From the NCBI GenBank assembly GCA_026399445.1, contig JAPLRA010000486.1, positions 1 to 5,664 of the forward strand: 5,664 bases of DNA, in the 5' to 3' direction. The stretch's first letter is position 1. Each line of letters starts with the position of its first letter. Shown piece by piece: positions 1-4,867 of the stretch. The translations under genes and the position numbers were made by a program. This DNA is from Sulfuritalea sp. GTDB lineage: Bacteria; Pseudomonadota; Gammaproteobacteria; Burkholderiales; Rhodocyclaceae. A model generated the notes under the pieces. The model had not been told where the DNA came from. It saw only the letters and a list, made by a program, of their open reading frames with translations, and did no database searches.

Positions 1-1
1 G

Positions 2-70
2 GCGTCGATGGCCATTCTCGGTGGGATCGCGCTGGTGATTCTCGAAAGACGGGCGGCGCAGAAGAACTGA
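2..70 (+). CDS. C-terminal end of a membrane protein, possibly an EamA/DMT-type transporter (partial)
   Basis: Only the last 22 codons are present; the frame is open from the left edge and ends in TGA at 68-70. The visible peptide is one hydrophobic segment (ASMAILGGIALVILERR) followed by a short basic, polar tail (AAQKN). This is the usual ending of a multi-pass inner-membrane protein whose last helix exits into the cytoplasm. The small-residue-rich pattern with paired glycines and a closing arginine pair resembles the last helix of EamA/DMT-superfamily permeases, but so short a fragment cannot prove the family. It converges on the PEBP-family gene with a 25-base gap. Membrane protein is likely; the transporter family is a guess. 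Confidence 0.5.
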   Translation, partial: ASMAILGGIALVILERRAAQKN

Positions 71-73
71 CGC

Positions 74-92
74 GCTGGCCGCCCGGCCCGAA
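74..92. terminator. Possible short GC hairpin between convergent genes
   Basis: In the 25-base gap between two convergent genes, GGCC (77-80) and GGCC (85-88) can pair around a 4-base GCCC loop. There is no T-tract on either side, so this is at best a weak bidirectional terminator. GGCC is a common word in GC-rich DNA, so chance is a fair alternative. Confidence 0.2.
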
Positions 93-95
93 CGC

Positions 96-656
96 CTACT
101 TCGCGCGACCGTACTTTCCGGTCAGCGTCGCCTTGCCTATTGAATTGGCATTGATCATGAAGCCCGCCAGCGAAGCCGTCGCTCCGGCCGGCAGATCGAG
201 CTTGTCCACCTTCAGCGCGTGCAGCGTGAAGTTGTAACGATGCGGCTTGTCGCCTGCGGGCGGACAGGGGCCACCCCAGCCGGGGCCGCCGAAGTCGGTG
301 TTGATCTGCGCCGCGCCCTTGGGCAGTGCCGAACCGTCAGCCTTGCCGGCGCCCTTGGGCAGTTCCGCCGCATCGGCCGGAATGTTGGTCACCACCCAGT
401 GCCACCATCCGGCGCCGCCGGTCGGCGCATCGGGGTCATGCACCAGCAGGGCGAAGCTCTTGGTGTCCTTAGGCGCGCCCGACCACTTCAATGCCGGCGA
501 AATATTCTTGCCACTGCAGCCGAAGCCGGCAAATACCTGCTCCTCGGCGATCGGGGCGCTGGCCGTGATGTCGGCGCTGGACAGCTTGAACGCGTCGGCA
601 TGCGCGCTGCCGGCGAGGGCAAGCGCGGCCGCGAACAACAGACTGGAACGAATCAT
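96..656 (-). CDS. Exported PEBP / YbhB-YbcL family (Raf kinase inhibitor-like) protein
   Basis: This 186-residue protein belongs to the bacterial phosphatidylethanolamine-binding protein family. Residues 1-20 are a Sec signal peptide (basic start, Leu/Ala-rich core, AHA before D21), so it should be periplasmic. Family landmarks are in order: GCSGKNISP (46-54), DPDAP (74-78) and WWHWVV (84-89) in the anion-binding pocket, then GPCPPAGDKPHRY (129-141). C47 and C131 could form a disulfide after export. The length fits the exported YbhB/YbcL type. The ATG at 654-656 is preceded by AAGGAG with a 5-base spacer, which supports this start. The gene lies 76 bases downstream of the Rieske gene on the same strand and may be cotranscribed with it. 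Proposed roles for bacterial members (protease inhibition, small-ligand binding) are poorly settled, and nothing here gives the ligand. Family assignment is firm; function is not. Confidence 0.95.
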   Translation of the reverse strand: MIRSSLLFAAALALAGSAHADAFKLSSADITASAPIAEEQVFAGFGCSGKNISPALKWSGAPKDTKSFALLVHDPDAPTGGAGWWHWVVTNIPADAAELPKGAGKADGSALPKGAAQINTDFGGPGWGGPCPPAGDKPHRYNFTLHALKVDKLDLPAGATASLAGFMINANSIGKATLTGKYGRAK

Positions 657-661
657 GTTGG

Positions 662-667
662 CTCCTT
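662..667 (-). promoter_or_regulatory. Ribosome binding site of the PEBP-family gene
   Basis: Read on the minus strand this is AAGGAG, 5 bases before the ATG. It is a strong Shine-Dalgarno match that fixes the start of the gene. An 8-base C run (minus strand; G on plus, 678-685) lies a little further upstream in the leader. Confidence 0.75.
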
Positions 668-732
668 TTTCTCGGTTGGGGGGGGTGAAACACGACCTGC
701 GAAATCAGATTAGCAGAGTAGCCGCTGCATTC

Positions 733-1278
733 CTACGTCTCGCCGATGATCACGCGGCTGTCACCTTCCATCCGGTATTCTGGAATCACCAGATTGGCCG
801 GAGCGGGCCCCGCGCGAAATACCCGCCCGGCCAGATCGAACTTCGAGGTGTGGCAGGGGCAGAGAAACTCGCCGCGATTACCGACACCGCTGCGCAGCGC
901 CGGCGGGCATCCCTGATGCGTGCATTGCCCGATGGCGACGAATACTTCCGGACGCAGCGAACGATGCGGATTGCGGCAGGCCGCCGGCTGAAGCGACTGT
1001 TCGGAAGCGGGATCGGTCAACTCGCTTTCATAGCCCGCCAGCGACGCAATGTCATCGGCACTGCGGCGCAGGATCCATACCGTGCGACCGTTCCAGTCCA
1101 CCGTGCGCAGCTTGCCCGGCGGCAGGTCGCCAAAATCCACTGAAAGCGGATTGCCGGCCGGTGGCTGCGGCTGGCTCGTCAGATACTTCGCCAGGCCGAT
1201 CCCCGCGCCGAGCGCGCAGAGGCCGCCCACGACGTACAAGCGCCGACGTTCCGCACCGGCAATGCGATCTTTGCTCAT
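733..1278 (-). CDS. Membrane-anchored Rieske [2Fe-2S] protein, PetA-like, stand-alone
   Basis: This 181-residue protein resembles the Rieske subunit of ubiquinol-cytochrome c reductase, which passes electrons from quinol to cytochrome c1 at the outer face of the inner membrane. The N-terminus has a Tat-like arginine cluster (ERRRLYVVGG, 10-19) and one membrane anchor (about 14-33). The cluster boxes are CTHQGC (119-124) and CPCHTS (140-145). By homology C119, H121, C140 and H143 bind the cluster, and C124-C142 form the disulfide. DLAGRVFRAGPAPANL (148-163) is the usual Pro-loop region. Two positions differ from the common CTHLGC/CPCHGS pattern: Q122 for Leu and T144 for Gly. The stretch between the boxes (15 residues) is shorter than in many proteobacterial PetA proteins. 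No petB or petC is adjacent, so this may be a paralogue serving another redox enzyme. The ATG at 1276-1278 has only a weak upstream GAG. Family firm; partner unknown. Confidence 0.92.
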   Translation of the reverse strand: MSKDRIAGAERRRLYVVGGLCALGAGIGLAKYLTSQPQPPAGNPLSVDFGDLPPGKLRTVDWNGRTVWILRRSADDIASLAGYESELTDPASEQSLQPAACRNPHRSLRPEVFVAIGQCTHQGCPPALRSGVGNRGEFLCPCHTSKFDLAGRVFRAGPAPANLVIPEYRMEGDSRVIIGET

Positions 1279-1400
1279 GAAGCGCTACTCGAAGACATGG
1301 ATTGGCGATCAGGATACCGCGTTCGCTGCTTCCGAGACATCCCGAATTGTCGGCGCCGGCGGCACGGCGATCCTGGAATCCGCACCCGATCCCGGAAAAA

Positions 1401-1431
1401 TTGTCTTGAAAAAGTGGCATTCCTTTGTAAT
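1401..1431 (+). promoter_or_regulatory. Weak candidate sigma-70-type promoter for the CHAT gene
   Basis: TTGTCT (1401-1406, 4 of 6 consensus bases) and TGTAAT (1426-1431, 5 of 6) are separated by 19 bases, longer than the preferred 17. They lie in the only AT-rich patch of the gap, about 50 bases before the ATG. A second possible -35 hexamer, TTGAAA (1406-1411), is too close to the same -10. Tentative. Confidence 0.22.
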
Positions 1432-1469
1432 CTGGAAAGGTGGGCACGAGCAGTTCGTCTCTGGCAATT

Positions 1470-1474
1470 GGAGG
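1470..1474 (+). promoter_or_regulatory. Ribosome binding site that selects the ATG at 1479
   Basis: GGAGG lies 4 bases before the ATG at 1479 and decides the start of the CHAT gene. The same frame also has a GTG at 1440, which would add 13 residues, but it lacks a comparable site and would put a polar extension in front of the signal peptide. Confidence 0.75.
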
Positions 1475-1478
1475 ACAC

Positions 1479-3791
1479 ATGTTCCGTCATTGCAAGGCTT
1501 TACCCGATCTCCCGCTCGGCAGGTGGCGCAATGTTCTGTTGGTCTGTCTGGCCGCGCCGCTGCTTGCCGGCTTTGGCGACGCTTTCCTGCCGCCCGAATA
1601 CGGCCTGTTTGTCCAGGGGCGCTATAGCGAAGCCTTGGCCCTGATCGAGAAGAAGGCGCCGGACATGGACCAGGCGCCAATCGGCCAACTTAACATGATG
1701 TGCCTGGCGCACAGCAAGCTGAAGAATTACGAGCGGCTGTTCCGCTGCCTGGAAGCGATGGATGCGCATATCCGGCGCGGCGAGGTCAGCGACATGGCGA
1801 CTTTGTCCGACATATCGGCACAGCCGGCCATTTGGCGGGCCGAAGCCTATTGCGACCTGGGCGCATACGACAAATCGGTGGCCGAAGCACGTTCGGCGCT
1901 CGAACTGATAGAAAAGAAGGACCTCAAACGCGCCTTCAAGCTGCAGGCTCTGGCCGTTCTCGGCCTCGCACATGCCCTGCAGGGCGATCGGGAGTCGGCA
2001 TCTACTGCGGTCGCCAGGCTGGAAGATCTTGGCACCGCCTTTCCCTACACCGGCCTGCAATCCGACAAGTACAACGGCCTCGCGAGAATTGCCGTGGCGC
2101 TGGGTGACTATGCCAAGGCCATCAAGTATCTGGAACAGGACACCCCGTCCTTCCTGCTCGGTTTCGCCAACGCCATCTCGTACACGCGAATGTCCAGCGG
2201 CGAGTCGATCTTCGCCTACACAGAGCTGCCGAAGGAGTTCATCCGCAATCGCTCGCTGCTGGAAACGAGCCGCATGGAAGATGCCAAGAGCGGCTTCGAC
2301 AAGCTGCTCAACCGCGCCGGCACGCAATACAACGGCGACATCTACTGGATGATTCTGTTCGATCGAGGGCGGATCGCGGAGAAGGAAAACAAGTCTGCGG
2401 AGGCGCTCGAGTATTACCGCAAGGCGATTGACGTCATCGAACGCCAGCGCTCCACGATCAACACCGAAGCCAGCAAGATCGGCTTCGTCGGCGACAAGCA
2501 GGCGGTATATGGCCGGCTGATCGCGGTACTGATCGAACAGGGCCGCGCCGTCGAGGCCTTCGATTACGTCGAGCGCTCCAAGTCGCGCGCACTGGTGGAC
2601 ATGCTGGCCGCAAAGAAGGACTTCGCCGCGCCGGATTCCGCGCAGGCCACGCTGGTGCTGGCGCAGCTTGATGCGGCGGACCTGAATGCACGCGTTCAGG
2701 ACAGTGCAGTACCCGCCGAGGAGAAGACGGCTGGGGTGCGCAACCTGCAGGTGGCGCGCGAGGCCCTGCAATCGGCCGCCCCGGAGCTGTCCACGCTGGT
2801 CACGGTCAGCTCGGTCCCCTCCGCTGAACTCAAGGCGCTGGTCGGCCCCGATGAAACCCTGATCGAGTACTACTACCAGGGCAATGATTTGTATGCCTTC
2901 CTGCTGGACCGCGAACGGCTGTTGGCGCTGCGACTCGATGCGACGGAACTTTCCAGCCAGGTGCAGACCCTGCGCAAAACGCTCGAAGCCACCGAATCGC
3001 CGGCCTGGCAGGAGCCGGCCCGCGGGCTCTACGCGCGCCTGTGGCAGCCGCTGGAGAAACTCGTCACGAGCAAGGACATCATCATCGTCGCCCACGGCGC
3101 CCTGCACTACCTGCCCTTCGCCGCCTTGCAGGACGCCGAAGGCAAGTTCCTCCTCGACCGCTACAGCTTGCGCTTCCTGCCCAGTGCTTCGGTGCTGAAG
3201 TTCCTGCGCCCGGTGCTGCAGAACAAGGACGCCCGCTACGATCCCAAGCTAGATCTGGCCTTCGCGGAAGGCGAGGCGAAGCTGGTGGCCTCGCTCTATC
3301 CGAGCTCGCGTGTGCTGTTGCGCAAGGATGCTTCAGAGAGCAATTTCAAGAAGGCCGGCGGCGTCTTCTCGCGCATCCACTTCGCCAGCCACGGCAAGTT
3401 CCAGGCGGATGAGCCTTTGAAGTCGGGGCTCTACCTGGCGAAGGATGCGGACAACGACGGCATCCTCACCGTGGGCGAGCTCTACTCGATGAACCTGGAT
3501 GCCGACCTGGTGACGCTGTCCGCCTGCGAGACGGGCCTGGGCAAGATCGCCAGCGGCGACGACGTGGTGGGCCTGGCGCGTGGCTTCCTCTATGCCGGCA
3601 GCCGCTCGATCGTGGCCAGCTTGTGGAGTGTGGATGACAAGGCCACCGCAACCCTGATGCAGGCCTTCTACGCCAACCTGGCCTCGATGAACAAACGCGA
3701 GGCCTTGCGTCAGGCGCAGATCAAGGCGCGTGAGGCCTTCCCGCATCCCTTCTTCTGGGCAGCGTTTCAACTGACGGGACGGGCGGAGTAG
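1479..3791 (+). CDS. Exported TPR-CHAT protein (caspase-like peptidase family C-terminal domain)
   Basis: This 770-residue protein starts at the ATG with a GGAGG site. A basic N-terminus and hydrophobic core (about 19-31, ending GFGDA) form a likely Sec signal peptide, without a lipobox Cys. Residues about 40-380 are helical TPR-like repeats (for example 42-60, 72-98, 119-145, 197-220, 291-320, 342-372), the usual protein-binding half of the family. Residues about 455-768 are a CHAT domain, a caspase-clan fold, with VAHGALHYLPFAAL (537-550), the catalytic His in HFASHG (H638) and the catalytic Cys in TLSACETGLG (C683), then GLARGFLYAGSRSIVASLW. Both catalytic residues are kept, so proteolysis is plausible, but no substrate is known. 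Two oddities: residues 656-667 match an EF-hand calcium loop, and the strand normally read as LLALGNPDLG seems missing near residue 585. A small membrane-protein gene follows after 59 bases. Confidence 0.92.
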   Translation: MFRHCKALPDLPLGRWRNVLLVCLAAPLLAGFGDAFLPPEYGLFVQGRYSEALALIEKKAPDMDQAPIGQLNMMCLAHSKLKNYERLFRCLEAMDAHIRRGEVSDMATLSDISAQPAIWRAEAYCDLGAYDKSVAEARSALELIEKKDLKRAFKLQALAVLGLAHALQGDRESASTAVARLEDLGTAFPYTGLQSDKYNGLARIAVALGDYAKAIKYLEQDTPSFLLGFANAISYTRMSSGESIFAYTELPKEFIRNRSLLETSRMEDAKSGFDKLLNRAGTQYNGDIYWMILFDRGRIAEKENKSAEALEYYRKAIDVIERQRSTINTEASKIGFVGDKQAVYGRLIAVLIEQGRAVEAFDYVERSKSRALVDMLAAKKDFAAPDSAQATLVLAQLDAADLNARVQDSAVPAEEKTAGVRNLQVAREALQSAAPELSTLVTVSSVPSAELKALVGPDETLIEYYYQGNDLYAFLLDRERLLALRLDATELSSQVQTLRKTLEATESPAWQEPARGLYARLWQPLEKLVTSKDIIIVAHGALHYLPFAALQDAEGKFLLDRYSLRFLPSASVLKFLRPVLQNKDARYDPKLDLAFAEGEAKLVASLYPSSRVLLRKDASESNFKKAGGVFSRIHFASHGKFQADEPLKSGLYLAKDADNDGILTVGELYSMNLDADLVTLSACETGLGKIASGDDVVGLARGFLYAGSRSIVASLWSVDDKATATLMQAFYANLASMNKREALRQAQIKAREAFPHPFFWAAFQLTGRAE

Positions 3792-3810
3792 GCGGCGAAA
3801 GCCGGCCGCC
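3791..3810 (+). terminator. Intercistronic GC hairpin after the CHAT gene
   Basis: GGCGGC (3791-3796) can pair with GCCGCC (3805-3810). An alternative, mutually exclusive fold is CGGC-GAAA-GCCG (3793-3804) with a GNRA-type tetraloop. No T-tract follows, so it is more likely an mRNA-stabilising or attenuating hairpin between two operon genes than a full terminator. Unproven. Confidence 0.25.
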
Positions 3811-3836
3811 CGGATGTTGCGACCATGGCCAACCGC

Positions 3837-3843
3837 GAAGGAA
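3837..3843 (+). promoter_or_regulatory. Ribosome binding site of the 108-residue membrane protein
   Basis: GAAGGAA sits 7 bases before the ATG at 3851, a good Shine-Dalgarno match and spacing that supports this start. Confidence 0.6.
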
Positions 3844-3850
3844 TCGTGAC

Positions 3851-4177
3851 ATGACCGGCCCGCCAGAACGACCTGCGTGGCGGCAATGGATAGTGCGGCT
3901 CGCCGGCGCGGGCTTGGTGCTTTATGTCGTCTACTTCGCTTACTCGCTGGCAACAGGCAGAGAACGAATGACCGAACTGTGCGCGCAGATCACGCCCGGC
4001 ATGGCCGTCGATCGCGTGCTGACGCTGGCGCAAGACAACGGCCTCGGCCCGTGGCGACTCGACGCCGAAACAAGGCTGGCGTATCTGGCCGAGGCCAGGA
4101 GCTTCGGGCGTCACGCCTGCCGCGTCGAGTTCGATCACGGACGGGTGACGAGCGCAAGCTACAACTACGCCGATTGA
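3851..4177 (+). CDS. Small single-pass membrane protein with a periplasmic domain, unknown function
   Basis: This 108-residue protein is not one I recognise by name. A basic N-terminus (R7, R11, R16) is followed by one strong membrane helix (about 14-34), so the N-terminus should face the cytoplasm and residues 36-108 the periplasm. The outer part begins TELCAQITPGMAVDRVL (41-57) and ends in two short beta-like stretches (CRVEFDHG and RVTSASYNY). The 'I-x-PGM-x-x-x-x-V' pattern followed by a compact alpha/beta domain loosely recalls BamE/SmpA-type small envelope domains, but identity cannot be claimed. C44 and C90 could form a disulfide in the periplasm. It lies 59 bases downstream of the CHAT gene on the same strand with its own ribosome site, so cotranscription is likely. 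It may be a partner or substrate of the CHAT protein, which is inference from position and shared compartment only. Confidence 0.8.
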   Translation: MTGPPERPAWRQWIVRLAGAGLVLYVVYFAYSLATGRERMTELCAQITPGMAVDRVLTLAQDNGLGPWRLDAETRLAYLAEARSFGRHACRVEFDHGRVTSASYNYAD

Positions 4178-4178
4178 C

Positions 4179-4201
4179 GACGGGGCCTTCGACCGGCCGT
4201 C
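4179..4201. terminator. Possible bidirectional hairpin between convergent genes
   Basis: The 22-base gap between two convergent stop codons can fold as GAC (4179-4181) + GGCC (4184-4187), a 7-base loop, then GGCC (4195-4198) + GTC (4199-4201), with a 2-base GG bulge. There is no T-tract. Position favours a shared terminator; the structure is modest. Confidence 0.3.
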
Positions 4202-4700
4202 AGAGGCAGCGCCAGTGGGGCCAGCCGGCGGTGGGCGGCAGGCAGTTCATGAAGGGATGCTGACCGGGAAACCACTGCATCGGAATCTGGGCGCGGCATT
4301 GCCTGAGTTCCTGTTCGCTGCGATCACGGCAGAGTTTTTCGCGGCGCTCCACCTCGCCGGCCATGTCGTCGAAGATGCGCGTACGTTCACTAGCGACCAT
4401 GTGATCGAGGACGCCGAGCGGCACGCCCTGCCCGGCCAGCTCGACGATCTGGCTGGCTGACAACCGATAGCGGGAGCCGGATTGCTTGATGCGGCCGATC
4501 AATTCCTCGGCGGGCAGCCCCAGCCGCGCCAGCGCCACGATCTGTTCCAGCGGCATTGCCGCCGCCGGCTGCGGCAGGCTGGCCTCAAGCTTTTCGGCGC
4601 TCAAGCGCTCGATCCTCGGCGGCGCGGTGGGCGCGTCGGCGCAGCCCTGCAGGATCAGGGCGACGCTGCTTACAAGCCGGAGGTGACGGAGAGAACTCAT
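4200..4700 (-). CDS. Predicted lipoprotein with two tandem helical motifs and four C-terminal cysteines
   Basis: This 166-residue protein starts at the ATG at 4698-4700. A longer in-frame start at 4790 would put 30 polar residues before the signal peptide and is rejected. Residues 1-19 are a lipoprotein signal peptide (LVSSVALILQG) with lipobox L-Q-G-C20, so the mature protein should be lipid-anchored in the envelope. Two repeats follow with the pattern QIV-x-LA-x-x-G-x-P-x-x-x-L: residues 53-66 and 84-97, each a short helix pair. This motif recurs in many uncharacterised exported proteins. The tail (about 120-166) is charged and then Trp/Pro-rich, with C124, C135, C153 and C165, enough for two disulfides. 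No strong Shine-Dalgarno precedes the ATG. The gene converges on the small membrane protein and diverges from the rlhA-like gene. Lipoprotein is well supported; function unknown. Confidence 0.85.
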   Translation of the reverse strand: MSSLRHLRLVSSVALILQGCADAPTAPPRIERLSAEKLEASLPQPAAAMPLEQIVALARLGLPAEELIGRIKQSGSRYRLSASQIVELAGQGVPLGVLDHMVASERTRIFDDMAGEVERREKLCRDRSEQELRQCRAQIPMQWFPGQHPFMNCLPPTAGWPHWRCL

Positions 4701-4739
4701 TGCAGGTTGACGGGTCAGATGGGGTTGCGAACTTCGACA

Positions 4740-4745
4740 ATCATA
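4740..4745 (-). promoter_or_regulatory. Candidate -10 box for the lipoprotein gene
   Basis: Read on the minus strand this is TATGAT (5 of 6 bases of TATAAT), about 40 bases before the ATG. No good -35 hexamer is visible at 16-18 bases, so the promoter is only tentative. Confidence 0.25.
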
Positions 4746-4809
4746 GGCCACAGCGCCGCGGTTTTGGCGTCTGGCCAGCGGCCGAAGCACCTGGCGTAGG
4801 GGAGTCGTC

Positions 4810-4815
4810 TACAAT
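4810..4815 (+). promoter_or_regulatory. Candidate -10 box for the rlhA-like gene
   Basis: TACAAT (5 of 6 bases of TATAAT) lies 52 bases before the GTG start in the 167-base divergent gap. It is one of the few AT-rich hexamers there. The sequence 16-18 bases upstream is a poor -35 match. Confidence 0.3.
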
Positions 4816-4867
4816 TCTCCCCCTGCCATCGCTTGCCAACCCCGGCCCTTCCTGCGCCTGCCCAACC

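Larger units (their letters stand above)
1279..1478. other. Divergent intergenic region between the Rieske and CHAT genes
   Basis: This 200-base gap holds the starts of two divergent genes and so should contain both promoters. An imperfect inverted repeat, CCGAGACA (1332-1339) and TGTCGG (1348-1353), with an 8-base centre and one bulged base, is a possible operator but is not matched to a known regulator. The right half (1395-1435) is markedly AT-richer than the rest, as expected for a promoter of the CHAT gene. No small gene or RNA is recognisable. Confidence 0.5.

Noticed and set aside
247..1143. A 298-codon plus-strand open frame across the PEBP and Rieske genes.
   Set aside because: It spans the coding strands of two clear families plus the gap between them, has Pro/Ala/Arg-rich composition and no domain. 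It is an antisense shadow.
1414..1429. A sigma-54-like promoter (TGGCAT ... TTGTA) before the CHAT gene.
   Set aside because: The spacing between the GG and the downstream G is one base short and the invariant GC of the -12 element is GT. Sigma-54 promoters do not tolerate this spacing.
1440..1478. An upstream GTG start for the CHAT protein.
   Set aside because: It has no good ribosome site and adds 13 polar residues before the signal peptide, while the ATG at 1479 has GGAGG immediately upstream.
1500..3107. A 535-codon open frame on the minus strand opposite the CHAT gene.
   Set aside because: It is fully antisense to a well-supported TPR-CHAT gene. Its translation is low-complexity (Gln/Arg/Leu-rich) with no recognisable domain, as expected from a GC-rich antisense frame.
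1479..4177. A type III-E CRISPR (Craspase) or CHAT-gasdermin defence system.
   Set aside because: No CRISPR repeats, gRAMP or gasdermin-like gene is present, the CHAT protein has a signal peptide, and the neighbour is too short to be a gasdermin. Only the general protease-neighbour idea is kept.
4701..4790. A longer N-terminus for the lipoprotein starting at 4790.
   Set aside because: It would bury the lipoprotein signal peptide behind 30 polar residues and cross the likely promoter.
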